Shown here in pieces: positions 24,122-36,200 of a stretch of DNA of 64,000 nt. This DNA is from Phoenix dactylifera (lineage: Eukaryota > Streptophyta > Magnoliopsida > Arecales > Arecaceae), in the NCBI RefSeq assembly GCF_009389715.1, contig NC_052393.1, positions 3,472,001 through 3,536,000 on the forward strand, in the 5' to 3' direction. Position 1 is the stretch's first letter. Every line of letters begins with the position of its first letter. The position numbers and the translations under genes are program-made. The notes beneath the pieces are model-generated. The model was not told the DNA's origin. It ran no database searches and saw nothing but the letters and a program-made list of their open reading frames with translations.

Positions 24122-26023
24122 ATGGGGGACGGGGTGAAGCAGATCCTGGCGAAGCCGATCCAGCTGGCGGACCAGGTGACCAAGCTGGCCGGCGACGCGC
24201 ACACCAGCCGGCAGGAGTGCCTGGAGCTCAAGGCCAAGACCGAAAAGCTGGCGGCGCTCCTCCGGCAGGCGGCGCGGGCGGAGCTTTACGAGCGCCCCGC
24301 CACCCGCATCATGCAGGACACCGAGCTGGTCCTGGGGAAAGCGCTGGGCCTGGCGTGCAAGTGCCGCGCCCACGGCCTGATGCGCCGCGTCTTCACCATC
24401 ATCCCCGCCACCGCCTTCGCCAAGATGTCCACCCAGCTCGACAACTCCATCGCCGACGTCTCGTGGCTGCTTCGCATCTCCACCGCGGGGGCCGACGACG
24501 ACCAGTTCCTGGGGCTGCCCCCCATCGCCCAGAACGAGCCCATCCTCTTCCTCATCTGGGACCACATCTCCAACCTCCACACCGGCTCCGTCGACGTCCG
24601 CTCCGACTCCGCCGCCGCGCTCGCCTCCCTAGCCCGCGACAACCTCCACTACGCCAAGCTCATTATCGAGGAGGACGGCGTGGGGGCCCTTCTCCGCCTC
24701 GTCAAGGAGGGCAACGTCGACGGCCAGGAGAACGCCGCCCGCGCCCTCGGCTTCCTCGGTCGCGATTGGGAGAGCGTCGATCGGATGCTCAACGCCGGCG
24801 TCTGCACCGTCCTTACCAAGCTCCTGAAGGACGGGGGCCCCATGCGCGCCCAGGCGGCCGCCGCCTGGGCCGTCGCCGAGCTCGCCGGCAACCACTTCGC
24901 CTGCCAGGAACTCTTCGCCCAGAACAACGTCATCCGACTCCTCGTCGGCCACCTCGCCTTCGAGACCGTCCAGGAGCACAGCAAGTACTCCATCATCCCC
25001 GCCTCCAAGGCCATGTCCATCCACTCCGTCGTCGTCGCCACCACTGCGAACAAACCCGGTTTCGATGACGACAGAAGCAGCAGCAGCAGCGGCGGCCAAT
25101 TCCGGCATCATCCCAATGCGCTGTCCCAAATCCATTCCGTGATCGAATCCACCATGGCCTCCGCCAAAAGCTCCAAAGCCGCCGCCGCCGCCGCCACGGC
25201 AACCAACGGCGCCGTGCCCCCCTCGAAGCCCATCCTCTCCTCCGGATTCGGAACCAAGGGGAGGGATTCGGAGGACCCGGCCACCAAAGCCGAGATGAAG
25301 GCGATGGCGGCCAAGGCGCTGTGGCAGCTGGCCAAGAACAACCTGGCCATCTGCAAGAGCATCACGGAGTCCCGCGCCCTCCTCTGCTTCGCCGTCCTCC
25401 TCGAGAAGGGCTCCGGAGAGGTCCGCTACAACTCCACCATGGCCCTCATGGAGATCGCCCGCGTCGCCGAGGACAACCCCGACCTCCGCCGCTCCGCTTT
25501 CAAGCCGACCTCTCCCGCCGCCAAGGCGGTGGTCGACCAGCTCCTCCGGATCGTCGACAAGGGCGTCTTGGACGAGCTTCTGATTCCCAGCATCACCGCG
25601 CTGGGGTGCCTGTCGAGGACCTTCCGGGCGACGGAGACGAGGATCATCGGCCCACTGGTGCGGCTGCTCGACGAGAGGGAAGCCATCGTGTCGAGGGAAT
25701 CGGTGCTCGCGCTTACCAAATTTGCCTCCACGGATAACTTCCTCCGCGTCGAGCATTCCAAGGCCATCATCGAAGCCGGAGGGGCCAAGCACCTGGTCCA
25801 GCTCGTGTATCTCGGGGAACAATTACAGATCGAGGCCTTGATCCTGCTGTGCCACATTGCCCTCAACGTTCCCGACAGCGAGGATCTCGCCCAGGCCGGA
25901 GTCCCCGCGGTGCTCGCCTGGGCCTCCAAGCAGGGCCACATGGTGCAGGACTTCAGGGTCGATTCCTTGCTGCCGACGGCCAAAGCCAAGATGGAGCTCT
26001 ATCAGTCAAGAGGATCCAGATGA
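24122..26023 (+). CDS. ARMADILLO REPEAT ONLY (ARO) family protein
   Basis: This intronless gene of 633 residues starts at the second of two adjacent ATGs (24119 and 24122). MGDGVKQILAKPIQLADQV fits the conserved family N-terminus, while the open frame upstream to 23,831 has no ATG and is 5' leader. Residues 1-110 form the family-specific helical region (ECLELKAKTEKLAALLRQAA). Armadillo repeats follow, with helices such as SAAALASLARDN, NAARALGFLGRD, QAAAAWAVAELAG and ESVLALTKFAS. A low-complexity Ser/Ala/Asn-rich insert of about 100 residues (near 300-400) separates two repeat blocks. In Arabidopsis, ARO proteins act in pollen tubes, root hairs and trichomes, where they restrict ROP GTPase signalling and organise actin at growth sites. 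The length is close to the usual 640-665 residues. Very high third-position GC explains the long antisense frames over the gene. Confidence 0.93.
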   Translation: MGDGVKQILAKPIQLADQVTKLAGDAHTSRQECLELKAKTEKLAALLRQAARAELYERPATRIMQDTELVLGKALGLACKCRAHGLMRRVFTIIPATAFAKMSTQLDNSIADVSWLLRISTAGADDDQFLGLPPIAQNEPILFLIWDHISNLHTGSVDVRSDSAAALASLARDNLHYAKLIIEEDGVGALLRLVKEGNVDGQENAARALGFLGRDWESVDRMLNAGVCTVLTKLLKDGGPMRAQAAAAWAVAELAGNHFACQELFAQNNVIRLLVGHLAFETVQEHSKYSIIPASKAMSIHSVVVATTANKPGFDDDRSSSSSGGQFRHHPNALSQIHSVIESTMASAKSSKAAAAAATATNGAVPPSKPILSSGFGTKGRDSEDPATKAEMKAMAAKALWQLAKNNLAICKSITESRALLCFAVLLEKGSGEVRYNSTMALMEIARVAEDNPDLRRSAFKPTSPAAKAVVDQLLRIVDKGVLDELLIPSITALGCLSRTFRATETRIIGPLVRLLDEREAIVSRESVLALTKFASTDNFLRVEHSKAIIEAGGAKHLVQLVYLGEQLQIEALILLCHIALNVPDSEDLAQAGVPAVLAWASKQGHMVQDFRVDSLLPTAKAKMELYQSRGSR

Positions 26024-26512
26024 CAAAATCACCATTACTAATCCAGTGCGAGCTTTCTTCTTCTTGGCCATCCAAACCTACCAGAGTGCATGTACATCAT
26101 TTTTTTCTCATCACATTCTTGCTATGGTCTCAAGTAATCATGGACACCTATACTGTGATTAGGCTGGCTCTCGTAGGGATGATGATGTCTTTGTTTTTCT
26201 TTCTTTTAGGCCCCCCCAATTTAAGGAGTTTTGTAAGCTGGGTATATGGAGTGGATTTGTGTGCTTCTAATGTTCTCTTATTTGTTATAAATTTTTGTAT
26301 GTTAAGTGAACAATTTTTATAAAAGCCACCCATGACTCTCTTTTGGTGGTCGCTTGCATAATCATGCAAGATGGTAAACTGATGCTCTACTGATGCATAT
26401 CAGTTAAACTATGTTAATTTAGCCTTACAATTTCTTTCTCTCTTTTTTTTTTTGTTTTTTAAGTTGATGCAACTTCAGTGCTCGATCTCTGCTAGTGAAA
26501 TATGCTGGAGCT
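26024..26512. other. 3' UTR of the ARO gene and spacer
   Basis: The sequence turns AT-rich directly after the stop. The T-rich stretch up to about 26,320 probably includes the 3' UTR. No second gene is seen. Confidence 0.5.
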
Positions 26513-26684
26513 TTTCCCTTTCCATGGACGTGAAAGATCTTGATTTGTGCTACAAGTTTGCTCGCCTCCTACACTGTATGACTCATCTTGGCAGGGCATT
26601 TCCCTTCCTATGATGTGAAATATCTTTGAGTTGTGCTACAAGTTTGCTCACCTCCTGTACTATATGACTTATCTTGGCAGGGCA
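26513..26684. repeat. Two-copy tandem duplication, unit about 86 bp
   Basis: Two adjacent copies share TTGTGCTACAAGTTTGCTC, CCTCCT(A/G) and ATCTTGGCAGGGCA and differ by scattered substitutions. They are a diverged local duplication in the spacer after ARO. Confidence 0.85.
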
Positions 26685-26934
26685 CTCCAAGGATGGCACT
26701 AGAGATCAGACAATTGTTGTTGCATCCGACTCAACCCAACTCTATTAATATTTTTAATTTTCTTATTTATTATATTTTTGGTTTTTTCTTTCTTCTGACA
26801 GGTGGTTGTGAGAGGATTCCCAAAATTGTAGGTGAAGGATGCAGGAGCCTTCAAATGGAGGATGATGAGGTCAAGAGAGATCGGCCTCCGGCCCATACAT
26901 CCCGCGCTACGGAAGGATCTGCAGCCCTCCGACC

Positions 26935-27422
26935 TCGTCCCCACTGGTATCAGACAATAGAGCCGACTGCTTCTCCTCAGAGGTATTGTTCGCTTTGAAA
27001 GGGATTTCATAGTTTCTTCCCAATGCACGGTTTTGCCCTATAAAAAGCGCATCTGAAGAGAAAGGGATAGCCTCCCTCCATTTAAGGAACAAACCTCTCC
27101 GTTGTCTAGTTGATGTGGGACTAAGTTCGGACCCTTTATTCCCACAACATAGTCCCCCAACGGAGGGATCTGTGCCGGGGTAAAGGGCTCTCAACGAAAG
27201 CCCCATTAATGAGGTCGGAGGGTATCCCCCGAATCCCAGAGCTCAGTTCCCACCGGGCTCAGACAGCGGAAGCTGCTTCTCTTCAGAGGTATTGTACGCA
27301 CGGTTTTACCCTGCAAAAGGTGCCTCTGAAGAGAAATGAGTAGCCCCCCTCCATTTAAGGAACAGACCTCTCCACTATTTAGTCGATGTGGGACTAAGTT
27401 CGGACCCTTTATTTCTATAATA
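26935..27422 (-). mobile_element. TRIM-like pair of direct repeats with a 95-bp interior
   Basis: Copies at 26935-27149 (about 215 bp) and 27245-27422 (about 178 bp) share long blocks, for example CTTCAGAGGTATTGT-like, GGTGCCTCTGAAGAG-like and GATGTGGGACTAAGTTCGGA. Read on the minus strand, the left copy starts TGTTGTGGGAATAAAGGG directly after GTTGGGGGACTA, which resembles a polypurine tract before a 3' LTR. The left copy has about 33 extra bases. No clean primer-binding site was found at the expected place, and a Met-type TGGTATCAGAC word sits on the plus strand at 26946, so orientation is uncertain. Confidence 0.55.
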
Positions 27423-28375
27423 GAGGGTTTTTATTATTATTATTATTGTTGTTATTATTGGTGGAATCAAATTGATGGGTTTACTTGGGAAAGTCAGCGG
27501 GATTTTCTCACATGGCCAATGCTCCTAATTGGCTTTCTTGTTCTTCTTTCTTTATTCATCAACCAACATTCGTTGCTAATGAGACTGACTAGTTCTTGTT
27601 GACCTTTTGGGTTGTCGTAGCATATATCTTTTATTGGATCCAAGTTTTGGCGACAGGGTCGTTTTTTTTTTAATGATGAAATGTGAGAACAACGATTAGA
27701 ACTCCTGTGTAGCTGCTGCTTGGGAGTGCTTTGCGTAACCTTGTGCTATGACCTATGATTAAATTTTTAAGGTTTACAGAAACCTATACTAAACTAGCCC
27801 ACTTTAAACTGAAGTCTGGAATCATCAAACCGGACATATTTAAGACTACTCAACAAATTCACTATGGTCTTCACCTGGAGATATGTAAGGATAGCAAAGG
27901 CATCGATTTCTTCATTTGCATTAGCAATAGTTAGTCACTCTTGTTTCGTTGACATTGGCAGGGTGATGCAATGAGCATTCTCTGTACCATCTTTCTATGA
28001 ATTACATGAAAAAAAAAGGAAAAAGAATGAGGTCACATTCTATGAAGTGTGCCCATACGTCATATTAAACCTTTCATCCTCGTTGAAGTTGGAGCTTGTA
28101 GCTTCCAGGCCCATAGAAGCCAAAAGCAGGGCGCAGATCCGTAGGAATACGCCCTTAGAAGTCGCCATCAGCCCTTCAGCTGTAACCAAAGCGGAGAACC
28201 AAAAAAAAACAAAAAACAACGGAGGAAAAAAAAAAAAACGCTGTGATCGCCAACACCGAAAGCATCGCTCAATTGCTCAAACACCCCCGTACATTAAGGA
28301 GGGCCAAATAAAAGAACAGCAAATGACTTCCTGAAACTTTTGGGACTTGTTTTGTTCGACGAAAATGTAGCTTTT

Positions 28376-28902
28376 GGGAGCCCAAACCCCTGGCCATCAC
28401 AAGATATGTTTTGATGGAAACCTGCTCGCCAGTGGTGGTAGAGCTCGAGTTGCATTTGTGATCAAGGACTACTATTCTAGGCTGATTGCTGCGGGGGGTT
28501 GCCGCTCCTTCGAGGTCTCAGCTTTTGGGGCGGAGCTTAGGGCAGTATAAGAGGGACTCTCCTTCGCGAGATATGCACTAGAGGTTGACTGCATCATTCT
28601 TGAGGGGGACTTAGCTGCATTGATTGAGCGTTTACAGGGGGAGGGGCGGGAGTTGCAAGAGCACCCACTTCTCAGCGATACACGACGGATGATGCGGGAG
28701 TGTCGTACTGTCCAGGTCAAGCATGTTCTCCGGAAGGCAAACCGAGCGGCAGACTGGGTCGCCTCATATGCCGCTCATCATTCGGAAGATTTTCTTTGGA
28801 ACCAGCATACTTCTCCTTCTATTTTGTGTACTCTTCTTACTAGTGATGTAGCTGGTAATGCTCATGCCAGAGCTGTGTGAGTAGCCGATTTACCAAAAAA
28901 AA
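28376..28902 (+). mobile_element. 5'-truncated LINE fragment: RNase H and 3' end, with TSD
   Basis: The insert is flanked by GTAGCTTTT at 28367-28375 and 28903-28911 and ends in an A-run. It encodes a damaged RNase H domain (AFVIKDYYSRLIAAGG, FGAELRAV, DCIILEGDLAALIE) and the family C-terminus RKANRAADWVASYAAHHS. There is an in-frame stop within the AELRAV region (near 28,549) and a frame change near the start. It is the best-preserved 3' end of this LINE family in the window. Confidence 0.85.
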
Positions 28903-29252
28903 GTAGCTTTTTTTTACGAGAATAAAATTTTCATATTTTTGAACATATATATATATAATATGAAAAAATTATTTTTATATGCTAAAAAATAAAATATTTT
29001 TTTTAAAAATATATTTTTATGTTTTTACGTAAAATAGAATTAGAACTTTAAGCCACTATACCACGTGCCATTTTTTAATAAATAATTAAATATTAAAAAA
29101 TTATTTTTTTAGATACCATATATCTAAATATTATTTTTTCGAAAAAAAAACCATATGTGGCCTTGTTATCCCGAGTACCGGCTAGCTTTTTTGGCTGGTG
29201 ATCCTTGGAGAGTGTTGAGTGGTTATTAGTGGAACAACTATAGAAGGAGCAA

Positions 29253-31906
29253 GATTTTTTTTCTTTTGGGTACATTAGCTTTTCATACCATACGTATATG
29301 AGTACAACTAATAAAGTCAAAAAAAAAGAAGCGGGCGAAGCGAGTAGGGAACATCCGTTTGATTCACCCAGAGGAAATCCCCATAGTGATGCACCGCGAA
29401 GGAGACCACTCAGTCAGCTGCAGTGTTCACCTTCCGATAAATATAAGTGGCCCTAAAAGATCCACAGTGCTCTGCGATCCTCTGGATATTCTGGAGCAGA
29501 ATTTGCCCATCTGTCGCAGTGCACCACCCTCGAATCCCCTCAATTACAGTAACTGAATCCCTCTCGAGGTGGATACAGTCCGCACCGAGAATGTGCCTCG
29601 TATAGGAGAATCCCCCTCATGCCGACCTTAGCTCGGCTCCAATGACCGAGGTGTCGCAGATCCGTCATTCGCTAGCCGCCACAAGCCTAGAATGGTGGTC
29701 TTTGATAACAAAGCCTACCCCCCACTCTCCTCTCTCAACAACACAATCATCGAAATTCACCTTAAGAAAGCTAGGGGGTGGGGGCTCCCAGGAAACAAAG
29801 ACGAATTTGGCTCCTGACTCAGTTAAGTAGGACATTCAGATGTCCCTAGCCATCTCAGAAAAATTGGATGGTGTGCTACTGAAGACCTCAGACGCATGAA
29901 GCAAGGCTCTAGCCGCCACCAACCTCAAATGGACCCACCTGTCTTCGAAGATTCGGGCGTTCTTATCCAACCAGATATGATAGGCCAAATAGACACGTCT
30001 GACCCCTCACTCCACTACGTCTGGCTTCCTCAAAGACGCCCTCAAGCGAGCGAGAAAGTCCTCCATCGGGGTCACTCACAGACAGCAAAATAGGACATGG
30101 TAGATGGTCTCCTCCGTCACCGGGCAGGCCCCACAGGCAGGGGGAACCCTCACTCCTCTGCTAGCCAGTATATTCCTCATAGTCAAACACCCTCAAGCTA
30201 CCTTCCAGATGAATATGGCAACCAAAGGTGAATATGCAACCTCCAAATCAAGGTCCCCTCTATCTACCACGCCAGGGTCCTCATCATCGGATCTTGGAGA
30301 TCTCGGGTGCTCACCCTCGATCTCTCAGAGCTACTCCAGACCCTCATGTTTGCTTTCTCCTCAATAGGGATCGGCATCGCCAAAACTCTCTTAGCCAGGG
30401 CCTCCCCAAAAGCACTCGAATGAAGCCCTCATCCCACCTCCGCTCACTTGAAACAAGAAGGTCATAGAGTCTGCGCCCTGCTAGACACTTCGGGTCGAGA
30501 AATATGGGCCATCCGCTCAGCAGCATCGCTGTCAACCATCTATCCTCGAGTATATCAATCGCTCGTCCATCGCCAACCTCCCACCCGATCGCCTCAAGAA
30601 TTGCAGGGCTCCGAGTACATATCTCTTTCTAGATGAAAGAGCTACGACGTCCAGTGCGGAAGGCAGATGCCCTGACCGGAACTCCGTACTTGGCTATAAT
30701 CAAGGAACCTCATAAACCGTCCTGCTTGAGAAGGAACCTGGCTGCATGTCTGGTAGCAAGAACATCTCGCTGCTTTAGCAAAGAGTGGATCCCTAGGCCA
30801 CCACCACTCGTCGGCTGACAGATCACATCCTAGGCCAGCAGATGAATACCTCTCCCTCCCCCTCGATGGCTCCAGATAAAGCTTCTGAGTAGTCGCTCAA
30901 TGGCCCTCAACAGTGCAAGGGGTGCAATGGTATTGGAGAGCAAATATATCGGAAGCGAGGTGAGGACCAAACGTACTAGGGTAACTCTATCCGTCATGGA
31001 CAGGAAGCTTGCTTGCCATCCCTCCAGCCTTCGGCTGATGCTCTGCTCCCAGGAGGCACACTTTCCTCTACAAAGCTATTGCCCAGTAACCTGCACCCCC
31101 AGGTACACCAAGGTGCCCTCCTGCTCTCATGCACCCAGGATCTCCAAAAGAATCCTTCAGATCGCCTGTGCAAAGCGCCTCATCACCCGGCCCTGCAGCA
31201 TGCAGTCATCGACAAAGAGCAAATGAGAAATATGGGTTGCTCCTGGTGCTAGGCAGTACGCCTCCATTGCCTGAGTCTTCGTGGCATGCTGGAGCGCTCT
31301 CGACAGTGCATCCGCACAGATGATTAACAGTAATGGCAAGAGCGAACACCTCTGTCTCAACCCCACCGAAGACTCAAAATAGTGAGTGGGGGAGTCGTTC
31401 ACCAAAATGGCAAAGGACGATGACTGAATACAACCCAAGATCCATCTGATCCACACCGGGTGAAAGCCGAAGGACTCTAGAGAGTGAACCACAAAACTTT
31501 ATCTCATTCTATCATAGGCTCTCTCTATATCTAGCTTGACTCCCATCAGACTTCTCCTCCCGAGGGCTCGCTGGAGGTCAGCCATAAACTCATGTGCAAT
31601 CAATACATTGTCGGAGATGCAACGCCCTCTAACAAAAGCTCCCTGCTCCGAGCTAATGAGTCTGGAAAGGATACCCCTCAATCTATGTACCAGAATCTTT
31701 CCAATAGCTTCATACAAGGTATTGCAAAGTCTAATTGGCTAAAAGTGACCCGGCTTCGTAGGATCCTGCCTCTTTGGTATTAGTGTGATGAATGTCTGCT
31801 TCCCGTCTCGTGGCATGAAATCTAGGTCGCTCTTGGTGCTAGACAGTATGCCTCTATTGCTTAAGTCTTCGTGGCATGCTGGAGCGCTCTCGACAGTGCA
31901 TCCATG
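29253..31906 (-). mobile_element. LINE with partial reverse transcriptase, 2.65 kb, with TSD
   Basis: A direct repeat AGGAGCAA borders it at 29245-29252 and 31907-31914. On the minus strand it runs from reverse transcriptase (31.7-31.1 kb) through the zinc-finger linker (about 30.1 kb) to RNase H (about 29.8-29.4 kb) and a 3' tail with A-runs near 29,257-29,275. Many frame shifts and stops make it dead. Endonuclease and ORF1 are missing by 5' truncation. The 5' terminus carries an extra displaced copy of an internal RT segment. Confidence 0.88.
31157..31717 (-). pseudogene. LINE reverse transcriptase remnant
   Basis: Two adjoining minus-strand frames carry reverse transcriptase blocks. The first has AIGKILVHRLRGIL, SSEQGAFVRGRCISDN and the first catalytic aspartate region GVKLDIERAYDRM. 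The second has FGFHPVWIRWI, SVGLRQRCSLLPLLLI and the catalytic core FVDDCM (in place of the usual F/YADD). A stop or frame change near 31,495 separates them. The order and spacing are those of plant L1-like LINEs. Confidence 0.85.
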
Positions 31907-31914
31907 AGGAGCAA

Positions 31915-33211
31915 AAATCGTTTGAGTCTTGAGCGCATGGCTCTCGAAAGCATACGAAGGCCGGACTAAAGGGCAGAAAACTTGATGGCATTTGGGCGTC
32001 GTTTATGGGGACAGAGGACTGTCATCATGTGGCATTGATGGTTTACACCAGCGTAAGGAAGAACAGGGTAGTGATGCTCCAACGTTATGGGATTCTGGAT
32101 TCCTGAAAATCCAAATCATGTTTCATTCTCAACTCTGTGCCAAAATAGCAGGGATGATCACTTAAACATTGGATCGGCTAGCAGTACAAAGGCTGTCACT
32201 GCCTCATAGATTCTAACAAACACAACCATTGTAGTTTGCTTTTTCTTTCTTTTTTTTTCTTCAAAATCTGATATATTATACAGCTAACAAGCAAACAAAA
32301 TATCCCATAGGTGACATGGGGCGAAGGAGAGTCCAACAGGAGATCTTCCCTATGATTTGAAGTATAGAAGGCTACTCTTTATGACCATGGATCCCTGAGA
32401 AGAAAATAAGAGCACACGTAATCCTCCAAATGTCATAGAGGAGCACCGCTCAAGTGAGTCACCTGGTTGGTTATCCAATTAATCATGGTTTTCATATTAC
32501 TTTCCACAGGATGTAGTATACGTATGATCCAATCAATATTGATGGACGAAGAACTGATTGTTCCATGCATAATATCGAAAGGTATTGGCTGACTAAGTTG
32601 GTACAAAATGAAGTTTCAATCCCACCTCCAAGGGATTAGGGATATTCGAGAAAAAGCTGCCCCATTGAAAAGTCCTGCCTGTAGTAGATCTATTAGAAAG
32701 ACAGAAAAATAGCATGGCATTCGACATGAAAGACCTTCTCTTGCCAATGCTCCTTGCAAATTCCTGAAACCCTTTCAAAGTAGTTATAGATAAAGGAAGA
32801 CAATTTTAAGAGAATGGGAGTAGATCAACAGAAGCTGCCCCTAGATGCAATAAAAGCGGAACCAAAGTAGAGTGAAATAATCCTTTTGGCAAAGTAGAGA
32901 CACCAATCCGGCATAAGGGCCATAAACATGTTCGGAGTGCCGTTGCCAAACCCTAAATTGACAGCAGAGCTTCCACTAATGCATGCCAATAAAAAATGGC
33001 AGCACATGGATGCTCGCCCGCTTCTGGTCCAACCACTACAGGTTGTCTTCCATGTGGAGGCCAACTCTTGCTGCTGAAGCTGGTATGCTTCCCTTTTTTG
33101 TACCCTTGGGTTCCCTCAAGGGCAGATCAGGGCCAAAATTCCTGCCAATTGGAAACTTTGGTACATTAGTGATAGTTATACAAGTGAAAATATATGTAAA
33201 ATTTAGTCTAC
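31915..33211. other. Intergenic spacer, possibly with a decayed retro-sequence
   Basis: A T-rich tract at about 32,240-32,264 could be the A-tail of a minus-strand insertion. Minus-strand frames at 32,593-33,064 read protein-like but match nothing I recognise. No functional gene is supported. Confidence 0.35.
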
Positions 33212-36200
33212 AAGTTTGATCAGCATCTTTTCGAGGCTGAATTCCATGAAACGTCGACGCTGCCCACGCCAAGTTCCAGGCATCATGCTTTTCGAGCACA
33301 TCATCTGCACCATTTTAACAGGTGATGGTTGTTATGAAATATGAACATGGATTGATGATTGATACAAAGGCTTTGAATACTTTCCATGTGCTAAATCAAC
33401 CCAAGTAGCAAGAGTTTGAACTAATCCCTTTTCTTTTTTTCATGTGTTTGTGCGCGCACATGTGCAACTTGTACATCAAAAAATTTTAATCATCTGATAT
33501 AAGAAAATACCAAGATGGCGGTAAAAAGGAGTTTAAGGTTATTAAGGAACAATACATGATCGGCTAGGAAACGATGTCTGCAAAAGCGTCCCAAGAGGAA
33601 AAAAAATGAAACAATGGCACCTTTCAGAACAATCATGCTATACAAATTACCATGCGATACTAACAGAATCAAATATCATGGCCATAAAGTAGTGTCCTAG
33701 TTTGTTCGCTTTCCCTGTCACAGGCTTCAAATGTTCAAAATCTCTGCATGAGCTTTTACGAAGTACTGCTGTGTGAACTGGAAAGTTTTTCATGAAAGTT
33801 CAAAGTGTTGGAATCTTCTTTTTTTCGGTTTTATGCTGTCATCCTGCATGATTGCCAAAGTCACAAAACATCAGCAGTTGCATCATTATATTGACCAAAG
33901 ACATTCAGATCGGCATAGTAGTTACATCAGAAAAACAAAAAAGAAATGACTCTGTCACTGAAGCAGGTGCTCCTGAGTTTGGTAAGATTTCAAAGTTGAA
34001 GCCTGCATCATATCAAAGAAATGGCCGCAATTAACTGAAGATGGAAACAAGTAAAACAGCTTAATCACTACCTTCCCCTATCTAGTCGAGAACACGACTA
34101 ACATAGTTCCATAGCACTAAATTTCATTTTATGCCAAACTATCCATTAAGAAATTCATGTCAGTGGTGATCATAAAAGAGTAAAATCACAGGCTAAGTTT
34201 GACATGCTGGTTTGGTAGCCTTTAGAACCTAGAGAAAACAAATTCTTGAATGATCTTCTGCATGCCAACCTGGAGAAATTAAGTTGTGCCATGTTAAAAT
34301 GATGCAATCAAATGTCATCGTCAAATAGTTATGCCTTCATATGATCAACTACTACTTGACAGGTGGAAAGCATGTGTGTACTTTGTAGATGGCTATGATC
34401 CAGTTGTTGGGGTAGGTTATGGAAGAAAAATGGGGGCATGCTCGAAGCATTGTGATTAAAGGAACAGTGTGCTGCTCTATAGCACAACCTTAACTGAACA
34501 TTTTCCCAGGATACAGCAATCCCCACCTATCCAATGTTGCTCTGGACGGCCGCAAGCCTCAGGAATTCAGCTGCAAATCCCACTAGCAATCTTGAAAGAA
34601 ATGAGACAGAGGAGAGGAGAAACATACACAAAAAAAATTGTAGAAAAATCATATTTACTTCCAATCTCCTCATAGACCTAGCCAAAACACCATTCAAATG
34701 ACCAAAATAGTTGACAAAATTACTCATATTACAACTCCCAATAGCTGGTATCCCAAAAGGGGAGTTTATTAGGCTAATGATAGCCCAGTGACAATTACAA
34801 ATAAACTACCAAAGCTACAAGGGTAAAATCTAAATAATCCTTGTAATTCCAAATAAATTGCATGATTTTCATTGAGAGGTGAAGTAGAATAAGCTGACCA
34901 AACTTTGAACACCAGCTTATCAACAGAAATCAGGTTAGATGCAGAGCATATCACTGAGAATAAAGCTGGAGTCGGAAAATTTCCATATATGCCATCTGTA
35001 TTCGGTATACCAGTTCTCTTTGTTTTATTTTTGTTTAGTGGCATGCAGTACTGTGAATCGGTAGTGCAAGTCGGTGACCCACAGCCACCAGGAAACTAGT
35101 GAACTTTTAGTAGTATGAGACCACAAAATTACTAAAATATAATATTACTTAATTAGTTGACTTGGACTATAAGAAGTACATGATCTCTGGTCACTCCAAA
35201 CCTCTCTTGGGAAACGGACTTCTTTGATTATAATAAATTATTTTGTTTTATCTTGTGAAAATAGAGTGGATCTCTTTCTAGCTCATGGGCATAGGAAAAA
35301 AAGATGGCATTCCTTCACAACTCACAACTGTATGGTTGCTTGATCAATTTCTTTCGAGTAGTCAGTGATCTTCTTTCTGTCCACTATGCTTCTACTGCAT
35401 TAAGAGGCTTTTAAGTGTGGGGTCATTAAAAAATGAAAAATGGGGCAGGGAACAGAGGGATCAATCCCACTAGCCTTTCACCCTAAAGATTAAACCTCTA
35501 ATCTGAGTCTAGCATGATGCAAAAACCACGGTTTCAAGTTTTGGCCAAGCGCAAGCTGAAAATAATCCCCAATTTCATGCTTCAATCAGTTTTGGTTAAT
35601 GCAATGGTGATTTTGACTAAGATTGAACTAAACTAACGTAAAGCAGCCATTACAGGGGCCATTTACGCACAATTGACATAGTTTATGTATTTAAGCACAT
35701 AGGATATATAATATGAATTTTCAATAATTATTCTTTCTTTTTTCTGAGTCAAAGGAGGAGATAGAGAGTAAATTAACCATTGATAAGCTGAGGCCTTACA
35801 AAAATCCCGAACATAGTATTTTTTTTTAAAGACTAATATGAATAACTAGATATATGATATTTTGACAAAAATAATTTTTTATACAACTAAACATAACATT
35901 ATATAGCTAAATGCATTCAATTTAAGAGCTAGTTAACACCAAAAATATGAACAAAATGTCCAAATTCCATGTGTTTGTGAGTTTTACTGAAAATGAAAGA
36001 TAATGACTCTCTGAACAATTAAATCTCAAGTAGTATATAATATATTTATGTTCATAAATTCATGCACAATACAAAATACCAATATATTTAATTTTGATTT
36101 ATATGAAATATTAATTTAAATCTAAAATTGTTAAAACTACATAAATAAAGAATTCGTGCAACATAAATTACTCTATAATAATGTGATAATTTTTCCTATT

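Noticed and set aside
24217-25068. 283-codon frame in another phase of ARO
   Set aside because: Its product is dominated by Arg, Pro and His, typical of a shifted GC-rich frame.
24629-25822. 397-codon open frame on the minus strand over the ARO gene
   Set aside because: It is antisense to a clear gene, rich in Gly/Asp/Glu from mirrored GC-rich codons, with no domain. It is a by-product of high third-position GC.
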